64,000 nt of DNA, taken from NCBI GenBank assembly GCA_965220695.1, contig OZ244838.1, positions 1,736,001-1,800,000 of the forward strand, written 5' to 3'. Shown piece by piece: positions 26,565-34,305 of this stretch. A model generated the notes under the pieces. It had not been told where the DNA came from. It did no database searches and worked only from the letters and a program-made list of their open reading frames with translations. Origin of the DNA: UBA9620 sp965220695. Lineage in GTDB: Bacteria > Acidobacteriota > Vicinamibacteria > Vicinamibacterales > UBA8438. Every line of letters begins with the position of its first letter. Within the stretch, counting starts at the first letter, position 1. Made by a program: the position numbers and the translations under genes.

Positions 26565-26585
26565 GGGCAACCACAAGGGTTGCCC
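26565..26585. repeat. Perfect 8-bp-stem palindrome, REP-like
   Basis: GGGCAACC and GGTTGCCC form a perfect stem around a 5-nt loop ACAAG, followed by CCTACGGG. Palindromes of this general form (CAACC-ACAAG-GGTTG) recur in intergenic DNA of many GC-rich bacteria, so this may be one copy of a repeat family. It lies between the DUF1552 gene stop (26667) and the IorA-like start, where it could also end transcription, but no T-run follows on either strand. Confidence 0.5.
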
Positions 26586-26615
26586 CTACGGGCCTTGCTC
26601 ACCGTGCGCATCGCC

Positions 26616-26652
26616 GATCTCGGTGCAACGCGGGGTTCTACCACGGGCTGCT
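26616..26652 (+). repeat. Dispersed 37-bp repeat, copy 1
   Basis: The sequence from GATCTCGGTGCAACGCGGGG to GGGCTGCT is 32/37 identical to the reverse complement of 37908-37944; its first 21 bases match without a mismatch. A third, weaker copy starts at 38109. The remaining parts of the 26409-26666 spacer show no gene. Confidence 0.6.
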
Positions 26653-26666
26653 CGGCGGCGAAGTGC

Positions 26667-28019
26667 TCAGACGCCGGACAGCGGCTCCAACGGCAGCGAT
26701 CCGGTCGCGTCCCCGAAGGTCTCGGTGCGCACCCCGACCCGTTCCAGCATCGCCACCAGCAGGTTGTTCATCGGGGTGTCCTTCGAGTGCCGCAGGACAC
26801 GGCCCCCCTTCACCCCGCCGGCGCCGCCGACGAGGACCAGCGGCAGGTCGATGTGCGAGTGCTCGTTCGCGTCGCTGATGCCACCCCCATGCAGCACGAG
26901 CGAGTGGTCCAGCAACGTACCGTCCCCGTCCGGCGTGGCCTTCAGCCGATCCAGGAAATGTGCGGTCAGACCCACGTGGTACTGGTTGACCTTGGCGCCC
27001 TGCTCGAACTTGAGCGGGTCGTGCTGATGGTGCGAGACGGCGTGGTGGGCGGCATTGACACCGAGATCGGGATACGCGCGGTTGGTCTGTTCCTTGCCCA
27101 GTGTGAACACGAAGACGCGGGTGATGTCCGCCTTGAACGCCAGCGCCAGCAGGTCGAACATCAGTTTGGCGTGCTCGTCGTACGACTCGGGCACGCCGAC
27201 CGGCCGATCGGGAAGCTCGAGCGACGACTCGCCGTGCTGGCGCTCGGACACCTGTATCCGCCGCTCGATCTCACGGACCGCATCGAGATACTCGCTCACG
27301 CTGTTCCGGTCGGCCGCCCCCAGCTTCTGCTGCAGATCGGCGATATCCGCCGTGACCCAGTCGAGTATGCTGCGGTCTTCCTGCAATTGCGCCAGCCGTT
27401 CTTCCGGGGTCCCGCCGTCGCCGAACATGCGCTGAAACACGATGCGGGGATTCGTCTCGTGCGGGTTGGGCGTCGTCGGCGATCGCCACGAGATGCTGTT
27501 CGTGTACACGCAACTGTATCCGTTGTCGCAGTTGCCGATGAGATACGTCTGCTCCATCGCCAACTCGAGCGACGTCAGTGGGGTGTCGCCCCCGATGTGC
27601 TGCGCGGCAATCTGATCGGCCGTCGTGCCATTGCGCACGTCGGCGCCCTCGGTCTCCTTCGGATGGACCCCGCTCAGCCACACCGTGCCGGCCCGCGAGT
27701 GCTCGCCGTTGCCGTCGCCGAGCGCCTCGGCCTGCTTCTGGCTGAGACCGATCGGGACGATGACCTGGTCCTGAAACGGCGCGAGCGGGCTCAGTGTGCG
27801 CGGCAGTTCGGTCAGCGCGCCCTCGCCGGCCGGTTGCCACGAGGGCATGACCGCCCCGTTCGGGATATACACGAACCCGAGACGACGCACCGGCTTCGCC
27901 GCCGTATTGGCCAGCGCCGAGGCGGCGGGCACCATCGCGTCGAGCAGCGGCAGCGCCAGGGTCACACCCATGCCGCGAAGGAATGTCCGCCGGGGCAACG
28001 CCATCCTGGAAAGGAACAT
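26667..28019 (-). CDS. DUF1552-family exported protein
   Basis: 450 residues with a twin-arginine motif (LPRRTFLRGMGVTLALPLLD). The DUF1552 hallmarks are RLGFVYIPNGAVMPSWQP, SLELAMEQTYLIGNCDNGYS, CVYTNSISWRSPTTPNPHE, PRIVFQRMFGDGG and the C-terminal GISDANEHSHIDLPLVLVGG. DUF1552 proteins are distantly related to the sulfatase/DUF1501 fold and are nearly always encoded beside DUF1592 cytochromes in Planctomycetes and Acidobacteria. The function is not established. The RIVF and HSHIDLP His/Asp residues look metal-binding. It is 11 nt downstream of the DUF1592 gene, so the two form an operon. Confidence 0.92.
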   Translation of the reverse strand: MFLSRMALPRRTFLRGMGVTLALPLLDAMVPAASALANTAAKPVRRLGFVYIPNGAVMPSWQPAGEGALTELPRTLSPLAPFQDQVIVPIGLSQKQAEALGDGNGEHSRAGTVWLSGVHPKETEGADVRNGTTADQIAAQHIGGDTPLTSLELAMEQTYLIGNCDNGYSCVYTNSISWRSPTTPNPHETNPRIVFQRMFGDGGTPEERLAQLQEDRSILDWVTADIADLQQKLGAADRNSVSEYLDAVREIERRIQVSERQHGESSLELPDRPVGVPESYDEHAKLMFDLLALAFKADITRVFVFTLGKEQTNRAYPDLGVNAAHHAVSHHQHDPLKFEQGAKVNQYHVGLTAHFLDRLKATPDGDGTLLDHSLVLHGGGISDANEHSHIDLPLVLVGGAGGVKGGRVLRHSKDTPMNNLLVAMLERVGVRTETFGDATGSLPLEPLSGV

Positions 28020-28030
28020 GACAGGTTCTC

Positions 28031-30445
28031 CTACTGCGTGGTCTCGGTCTTCGCCAGTCTCATCTGAAACGGCGTGCTCTGGACGACGCCGGCGATCAGC
28101 GACGCCAGGCTGAGGTCGCTGGCCGCGGCCCCGCGCACGATACGGCGGACGGCCGGCGCGTCGTAGTATTCGACGCCCCGGCCGAGCGCGTAGGTCAGCA
28201 GCTTCTCGGTGACGACCGTGGCGAACTGATTCGGGTTCCGCACCAGCAGCGCGCGCAGGTCGGCCGGGCCGTCGAACGCCGTGCCGTCAGGCATCGCCCC
28301 CGACGCGTCGATGCCGGTGCCCCCGGGCATGTGCGTTCGCCAGCGTCCGACCGCGTCGAAGTTCTCGAGCGCCAACCCGAGGGGATCCATGATCCGGTGA
28401 CAGCTTGCGCAGACCGGGTTCGCGCGATGCTGTTCCATGCGCGCCCGCATCGCCAGCACCTTGCCCGGGTCATCGACCGGCTCGAGCTCGGGTACGTTGG
28501 GCGGCGGTGGCGGCGGCGGCGTGCCCAGCACGTTCTCGAGCACCCACTTGCCGCGCCCGACGGGCGAGGTCCGGTCGGGGTACGAGGTCACGGTCAGGAT
28601 GCTGCCGTGGCCCAACAACCCGTGGCGATGGGGGTCGGCGAGCGCCACGCGCCGGAAATCGCTGCCATACACGCCCCGGACGCCGTAGTGCCTCGCAAGC
28701 CGCTCGTTGAGGAAACTGTAGTCGGCCGTCAGCAACTCGGTGACGCTGCGGCCTTCGCGGATGATGCTGTCGAAGAACAGCTCCGTCTCGCGTACGAAGT
28801 CCTGGCGCAGGCTTTCGCCGAAGTCGGGAAAGAGCACGTCGGACGGCAACGCCCCGGAGATGTTGCGCAGCCGCAGCCACTGTCCGGCGAAGTTCCTGGC
28901 CAACGCTTCCGAGCGCGGGTCGGCCAGCATCCGGCGCACCTCGCGCTCGACCACCTCGGGGTCCCGCAACCCGCCGCCCGCCGCCGCTTCCAGCAGCTCG
29001 TCATCCGGAATGCTGCTCCAGAGAAAGAACGAGATGCGTGACGCCAGATCCAGGTCGCCCAATCGATAGGGAGTCCCTGCCGCTGCGTCCGGCGGGTCGG
29101 CCAGCACGCGGAACAGGAAGTCGGGACTCACGAGCAGCGCGCGCAACGCCCGCTCGATGCCGGCCTCGAACCCGCCGCCGGTCCGCCCCTCTTCGTAGAA
29201 CCCTACCAGCGGCGCCACATCGGCGTCGCCGACCGGCCGCCGATAGGCGCGGCGCGCCAGGGTCGACAGGATCTGCCGGGCGCACGCCGGCTCGTCGGCG
29301 GGGGTCGACGGCCGGCACACGAAGATGCGGCGCCTGGCCGGCGTCTCGTCGATGCCGCTCGGATTGAATGGTCCGGATATCGTCACCGTGCCGAGGTGCG
29401 GCTGATACAACAGGTAGTCGCCCTCGCCGTGAGGCCGGGCAAATGGCTGGCGAATGCTCTCCGCCAGCGCGTCGGTGCGTTTGACGAAGGTCGCCGTCAC
29501 GGTTCGAGGCCCGGCGGAGATCGGCGTCCGGACCACCAGTTCGCTCGGTCCGGTGTTATACGCGGCGCCCTGATCCTCGTCGGGGTCGCGGGGCGCCAAC
29601 TGGAACACGGCGACCCGCTCGCCGTCCACGCTGACTTCGAGCTGGTGCGGCTCGCGAATCGGCGCGCCGGCGAACAGATCGAGCAGCTCGACCTTGATGT
29701 CGTACTCGCCGTTCCGGGGAAAATTGAACGGCACCGACATCCCGCCCCGGGTCCCGAACGGCAGCCCGTCCCGGTGCTGGTACTGCGAAAGGTCGGAAAC
29801 GACGCGGAACGTCTCGCCGGCCGGCGCCGGCGGTGACGCGCCGACGGCCAGACGGCTGATCTCGCGCGCCGCGCTCATGTAGCGTTCGAGCAGGGTCGGC
29901 GACACCTTCAGCACGCCGGCGATGTTGTCGAATCCGTAGCTCTGGTCGTCGGCCGGCACCAGCTTCGCGGCGTCGATGTCGAGCGCCAGCAGATCGCGGA
30001 TTGCGTTCTGATATTCTGTGCGGTTGAGCCGATGGAGCGTCTCAGTCCGCCCGGGATTCGGTCGGGCCGCCGCCTCCCGGTCGATCTCGTCCTCGAGCCA
30101 GGCGGCGAACCGGTCGGTCACGACCGCATCCGGGCGCGGCCGACCCATGGGCGGCATCGATCCGGTGCGCAGCTTGCGGATGACTTTTTCCCACAGCGCG
30201 GCGTCCGACGGCACGTCGGTCAGCGCCGATACGTCGATGGCGACCGGGACGGTCCCCCGGGCGGCCAACGCATCGTTGTGGCAGGTGATGCAGTACCGCT
30301 CGAGGAGGGCGGCGTGCGACGGATCGCCCGGCGGCTGCCCGGCCGACACTCGCAGGGCGCCGCTGAGCATCAGGGCGCACGCCAACGGCAGGCTGCAGAG
30401 AACGACCCGACCGCGCCGCTGGGATGCTCCGTGTCTCGCTGGCAT
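28031..30445 (-). CDS. DUF1592-family multi-domain c-type cytochrome
   Basis: 804 residues. After a signal peptide (VVLCSLPLACALMLSGALRV) comes a planctomycete-type cytochrome c domain with CITCH near residue 52. It is followed in order by DUF1587 (LHRLNRTEYQNAIRDLLALD, near 120), a carbohydrate-binding-like beta-rich part, DUF1595 (ILSTLARRAYRRPVGDADV), DUF1592 (LDLASRISFFLWSSIPDDEL), DUF1588 (TSPVGRGKWVLENVLGTPPP), a second haem motif CASCH, and DUF1585 (VTEKLLTYALGRGVEYYD). Two haem sites suggest electron transfer linked to the partner DUF1552 protein. Start at 30445 is the first ATG compatible with the signal peptide; a longer open frame to 30685 is upstream antisense sequence. Confidence 0.93.
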   Translation of the reverse strand: MPARHGASQRRGRVVLCSLPLACALMLSGALRVSAGQPPGDPSHAALLERYCITCHNDALAARGTVPVAIDVSALTDVPSDAALWEKVIRKLRTGSMPPMGRPRPDAVVTDRFAAWLEDEIDREAAARPNPGRTETLHRLNRTEYQNAIRDLLALDIDAAKLVPADDQSYGFDNIAGVLKVSPTLLERYMSAAREISRLAVGASPPAPAGETFRVVSDLSQYQHRDGLPFGTRGGMSVPFNFPRNGEYDIKVELLDLFAGAPIREPHQLEVSVDGERVAVFQLAPRDPDEDQGAAYNTGPSELVVRTPISAGPRTVTATFVKRTDALAESIRQPFARPHGEGDYLLYQPHLGTVTISGPFNPSGIDETPARRRIFVCRPSTPADEPACARQILSTLARRAYRRPVGDADVAPLVGFYEEGRTGGGFEAGIERALRALLVSPDFLFRVLADPPDAAAGTPYRLGDLDLASRISFFLWSSIPDDELLEAAAGGGLRDPEVVEREVRRMLADPRSEALARNFAGQWLRLRNISGALPSDVLFPDFGESLRQDFVRETELFFDSIIREGRSVTELLTADYSFLNERLARHYGVRGVYGSDFRRVALADPHRHGLLGHGSILTVTSYPDRTSPVGRGKWVLENVLGTPPPPPPPNVPELEPVDDPGKVLAMRARMEQHRANPVCASCHRIMDPLGLALENFDAVGRWRTHMPGGTGIDASGAMPDGTAFDGPADLRALLVRNPNQFATVVTEKLLTYALGRGVEYYDAPAVRRIVRGAAASDLSLASLIAGVVQSTPFQMRLAKTETTQ

Positions 30446-30582
30446 GTATCGCGACTTGTGGGTCACGTGGCCGTGCGTTGATCGTACAGCTTCAGATGGC
30501 GCTGTCAACACCGATGCGGTAGCATACGGCGCATGCCTGCCCGCGCGACCGCGTGACACGTGCACCCGTGGAGACTGCCGAC

Positions 30583-32127
30583 ATGCGTCTGACGACTCGC
30601 GCCGCATACGTGGCGGCTGTTGTTCCGCTGGCGATGTGGGCCAGCCTGGGGCCGGCGACCGCCGCCCCGGTTCGTGACAATCCACTGGTGGCCGCCGTCA
30701 AGGCGTCCGACACGGAGGCGGTGCGAGCCCTGCTCGCGCAACGAGTCGACGTCGATGCCGCTGAACCGGATGGCACGACGGCGTTGCACTGGGCGTCCTA
30801 TCAGGGCGACCTCGAGACCGCGACGCTGCTGCTGCGCGCCGGCGCCGGCGCAGACCGGCCGAACCGCTACGGCGTCACGCCGCTGGCGTTGGCCGCCGGG
30901 CGGGGCGACCCCGCCATCGTTCGTGCGCTCCTCGAGGCCGGGGCCGATGCGAACGGAACCCTGCCGGAGGGTGAGACAGTGCTGATGGCGGCGGCGCGCG
31001 CCGGCAACGTCGACGTACTGCGGCTGCTGCTGGCGCATGGCGCGGCCATCGACGCCCGCGAGCGGTGGCGCGGCCAGACCGCCCTCATGTGGGCGGCGGC
31101 CGAGAACCACCCGGGCGCCGTCAACACCCTGATCGAACTCGGCGCCGGTGTCCACGACCGTTCGACCGCCGGCTGGACGGCGCTGCTCTTCGCCATCAGG
31201 GCGGGTCGGACGGAGGCCGTACACGCCCTCCTGGACGCGGGCGCCGACGTGAACGACACGATCCGGCCCATACCCCCGGACGGGCAGCAGGCTGGCGAGC
31301 GGGCACGGACCCGCGGCGGCGCCGGGGGCACGAGCGGCCTGGTCATCGCCGTGGCCAACGGACATTTCTCGCTCGCGGCGCAACTGGTCGAACGCGGCGC
31401 CGATGCCAACGCCGACGACCAGGGCTGGACGGCCCTGCATCAACTGGCCTACACGCGCCGCCCCAACTCCGGCAAGGGCATGCCGCCGGTCCCGCTCGTC
31501 GACCGCCTCGACACGCTCGGGTTCGCCCGGTTCCTTCTCGAGCACGGCGCCGACCCGAACATCCGGCAAACCAGGCGCCACAACAACGGCGAACGCAACA
31601 ACCTCAACCGCATCGGCGCCACGCCGTATCTGCTGGCGGCCAAACATGCCGACGCCCCACTGATGCGTCTGCTGGCGGACCACGGCGCCGACACCCGGCA
31701 ATCGACGGACGGCAACGCGTCGCCCTTGATGGTCGCGGCCGGCGTGGGCATCTTCAACGTGGGTGAGAGCGCCGGTACGAACGAAGAAGCGTTCGACGCG
31801 GTCATGTTGGCCTACGAGCTGGGCGACACGGACGTGAACCGGGCGGACAACAAGGGGTACACCGCGCTGCACGGCGCGGCGCTGCGCGGGGCGAACCCGA
31901 TCGTCGAGTTCCTGATCGAGAAGGGCGCCGACCTGCTGCCGGAAACGGTCGAGGGCTGGACCCCGCTGCGGATCGCCGACGGCGTGCACTACACCGGCAC
32001 GGTGAAACGGGCGGACCACACGGCGGCGCTGCTGCGGCAATTCATGAAAGAGCGCGGCGTCTACACGGCGGCCCATGAGCGCGACGTCAACAGCGTCGCC
32101 GTGGTCAAGCCGGACAAGTCGCGCTAG
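30583..32127 (+). CDS. Secreted ankyrin-repeat protein
   Basis: 514 residues from ATG 30583 (GGAG 9 nt upstream). A signal peptide (MRLTTRAAYVAAVVPLAMWA, cut near TAAP) precedes about ten ankyrin repeats. Clear ones include DGTTALHWASYQGDLETATLL, YGVTPLALAAGRGDPAIVRA, GQTALMWAAAENHPGAVNTL, AGWTALLFAIRAGRTEAVHA and NKGYTALHGAALRGANPIVE. Two longer inserts break the array near residues 225-255 and 320-350. Ankyrin arrays mediate protein binding; periplasmic forms are common in Acidobacteria. It is divergent from the DUF1592 gene across 137 nt. The binding partner is unknown, and the neighbouring cytochromes are candidates. Confidence 0.9.
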   Translation: MRLTTRAAYVAAVVPLAMWASLGPATAAPVRDNPLVAAVKASDTEAVRALLAQRVDVDAAEPDGTTALHWASYQGDLETATLLLRAGAGADRPNRYGVTPLALAAGRGDPAIVRALLEAGADANGTLPEGETVLMAAARAGNVDVLRLLLAHGAAIDARERWRGQTALMWAAAENHPGAVNTLIELGAGVHDRSTAGWTALLFAIRAGRTEAVHALLDAGADVNDTIRPIPPDGQQAGERARTRGGAGGTSGLVIAVANGHFSLAAQLVERGADANADDQGWTALHQLAYTRRPNSGKGMPPVPLVDRLDTLGFARFLLEHGADPNIRQTRRHNNGERNNLNRIGATPYLLAAKHADAPLMRLLADHGADTRQSTDGNASPLMVAAGVGIFNVGESAGTNEEAFDAVMLAYELGDTDVNRADNKGYTALHGAALRGANPIVEFLIEKGADLLPETVEGWTPLRIADGVHYTGTVKRADHTAALLRQFMKERGVYTAAHERDVNSVAVVKPDKSR

Positions 32128-32133
32128 GAGCCT

Positions 32134-32892
32134 TCAGGGTCCGCACGCCGTCGCCACCATTCCCAGGCTGCTGACATTGATCCGATCCCCGTCCGCATCG
32201 CGGATCAGGAACCCTTTCGCTTCCATCCTGTGCCCGGTGTGAGGGGTCGGGTCCGGGTACGGGCTGATCAGCGTGAAGGTGTGCGGACCGGGCGCCTGTC
32301 CGTTGAGGGCAGTCCGTTGGTCGGGCTCGGACACCGACGGGTCCTGCGTGCGCCGCGCGTCGGTCGCGTACGTGAGGAGCCAGCCGCCGTCGGCCCCGCG
32401 CGCCAGGCATCCCACGACACGCACGAGCGCGAAACTGGGCACCTCGCCGGGTCCCTCTTCGTTCTCGATACGGATGTCATCCAGACCCTCCGCCGTCAAC
32501 GAACGGCGGCCTTCGGGAAAGCGGTTGACCTGCAGGATGTACGCAACGCTGTCCAGATAGTCGCCATCCGTAAGCGTGGCGGGGTTGTCGAACGGCATCA
32601 GCGTCCGTGTGCGGCTGAACAGCGTGCCCAGCGTATCTTCCCGCCAGTCATCCATGAACGCGTCGCCAGCGAGCGAACGGGCCTCCCCCGATCCGCTGAG
32701 ATCCGGCAAGTGGCAGGAACTGCAGTGCTCCTCGTACACCGCCCTGCCTCGAGCGGCCTGGTCGGCGGTATAAACCCCGTCCCAGACGGTGCCACGCCCC
32801 GGCTGCCGCGCCGCCAGGACACTGGCCGCACACCCGACGCCGAACCCGATCGCCAGCACCCGTACCGCGAGACTCACCCGTACAGCGTACAT
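32134..32892 (-). CDS. Exported c-type cytochrome, single haem
   Basis: 252 residues. The signal peptide (VRVLAIGFGVGCAASVLA) is followed by a cytochrome c domain: GVYTADQAARGRAVYEEHCS and CSSCHLPDLSG hold the haem-binding CSSCH at about residue 54, LAGDAFMDDWREDTLGTLF is helix 2, and MPFDNPATLTDGDYLDSVAY supplies the distal Met. The C-terminal approx. 130 residues are a beta-rich domain of unknown function with GFLIRDADGDRINV. I use the ATG at 32892; ATG 32916 is 8 codons upstream. Tail to tail with the ankyrin gene (6-nt gap). Candidate electron acceptor for the PQQ or molybdenum dehydrogenases nearby, by inference only. Confidence 0.88.
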   Translation of the reverse strand: MYAVRVSLAVRVLAIGFGVGCAASVLAARQPGRGTVWDGVYTADQAARGRAVYEEHCSSCHLPDLSGSGEARSLAGDAFMDDWREDTLGTLFSRTRTLMPFDNPATLTDGDYLDSVAYILQVNRFPEGRRSLTAEGLDDIRIENEEGPGEVPSFALVRVVGCLARGADGGWLLTYATDARRTQDPSVSEPDQRTALNGQAPGPHTFTLISPYPDPTPHTGHRMEAKGFLIRDADGDRINVSSLGMVATACGP

Positions 32893-33122
32893 CGAGGTGG
32901 CCCAGTCGGCTCTCATTGAGGCGCATTGATTGTGCGCACGGGGTCGGACCGACTGGGCCCGTCGACCCCAATTACGTTAGACACCACCCGGCACGTTCGG
33001 CCCCGGCACGCGCCAATCCGGACCTGACGCGACTTGACAATACCTGTCTCACGGGCCATCGTGTTTCCCGCTTCTTCCGTTCCGAACAGCGACTGCACTT
33101 TCCTGTACCGCAGAGGTGATCG

Positions 33123-34283
33123 ATGACCAAGACGTGCAATTTCGTTCCGACCGCAGGCGTCCGCGGGCGCCTGTGCATCGCGCTGGCCGGCGCCATCCTC
33201 CTGCTCGCCCCGGCGGCCAGTCACGCGCAGCGCGGCGCGCGCGGCCCGGCCGAACATGCCGGCGTCGAGCCGGTCAACAATCTGCCCAACCCTTACGAAA
33301 CGGTCCGCGATTGGGGCACCCTGCCCGACAGCCGATCGTGGGGCTCGGTCAGCGCCGTCAACGTTGACGTGGACGGCGTGCACATCTGGGCCGGAGACCG
33401 CTGCGGCGTCAACTCCTGCGCCGAATCGGACGTGGATCCGATCGTCAAGCTCGACCCCGACGGCAATGTGGTGCAGAGCTTCGGCGCCGGACTGATCACG
33501 TGGCCGCACGGGATGGACGTCGACAGCGAGGGCAACGTGTGGATCGCCGATGCCCGCGCCCCCAACGCCCGTGAACTCCAGCGCACCCCCGACGCACCGC
33601 GCAAGGGACACCAGGTCGTCAAGTTCAGCCCGCGGGGTGAGGTGCTGCTGGTGCTCGGGACGCCCGGCGAGACCGGCAATCCGCCGACACACTTCACAGA
33701 GCCGAACGACGTGGCCATCGGCCCCAACGGCAACATCTACGTCGGCGAGTCGCATGGCGCGCAATTCCTCGACGAACCCGGCCCCAACGCCATCGGCCGC
33801 ATCACCAAGTGGGCGCCGGACGGCACTTTCATCAAGAGCTGGGGCTCATGGGGCTACGAGGACGGTCAGTTCCGTGCGCCGCACTCCCTCGCCTTCGACT
33901 CGCAGGGTCGGCTGTTCGTGGCCGACCGCGGCAACCGGCGGATCCAGATCTTCGACCAGGAAGGCAACCATCTCGACACCTGGTATCAGTTCAGCCGGAT
34001 CAGCGGGCTCTTCATCGATGACAACGACATGCTGTACGCCATCGATTCGGAGTCGGACGACAACTACAACCCCGGCTGGCGGAAGGGTCTCCGGGTCGGC
34101 AACGCCAGGACCGGCGAAGTGCTGTACTTCGTGCCAGAGCACGTCTCGGAACGCCCGTCCGGCATGGGGGGCTACGGATCCATGGGTGAAGGCGTCACCG
34201 CGGACGCCGCGGGCAACGTCTATGGCGGCGAGGTGGGACCGGTTCAGGGCCTCACGAAGTTCGTCCCGCGCTTGATCCCGTAG
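33123..34283 (+). CDS. Secreted NHL-repeat beta-propeller, peptidyl-amidating-lyase-like
   Basis: 386 residues with a signal peptide (LCIALAGAILLLAPAASHAQ). Six NHL/propeller blades follow, for example DPIVKLDPDGNVVQSFGAGL, WPHGMDVDSEGNVWIADA, TEPNDVAIGPNGNIYVGE, APHSLAFDSQGRLFVADRGN and RRIQIFDQEGNHLDTWYQF. The WPHGMDVD, EPNDVAIG and APHSLAFD loops resemble the metal and substrate loops of peptidyl-alpha-hydroxyglycine alpha-amidating lyase, but bacterial relatives often have unknown roles. RBS GAGGTG lies just before the ATG. TTGACA at 33034 might be a -35 element, but the -10 is poor. Convergent with the TPR gene (22-nt gap). Confidence 0.85.
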   Translation: MTKTCNFVPTAGVRGRLCIALAGAILLLAPAASHAQRGARGPAEHAGVEPVNNLPNPYETVRDWGTLPDSRSWGSVSAVNVDVDGVHIWAGDRCGVNSCAESDVDPIVKLDPDGNVVQSFGAGLITWPHGMDVDSEGNVWIADARAPNARELQRTPDAPRKGHQVVKFSPRGEVLLVLGTPGETGNPPTHFTEPNDVAIGPNGNIYVGESHGAQFLDEPGPNAIGRITKWAPDGTFIKSWGSWGYEDGQFRAPHSLAFDSQGRLFVADRGNRRIQIFDQEGNHLDTWYQFSRISGLFIDDNDMLYAIDSESDDNYNPGWRKGLRVGNARTGEVLYFVPEHVSERPSGMGGYGSMGEGVTADAAGNVYGGEVGPVQGLTKFVPRLIP

Positions 34284-34305
34284 CTGACGGGCGCAGAACG
34301 GCGCC

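Noticed and set aside
33034..33062. Strong promoter for the NHL gene from TTGACA at 33034
   Set aside because: The -35 is good but the -10 at 17 nt spacing (CATCGT) matches only three of six positions; not reported as a feature.
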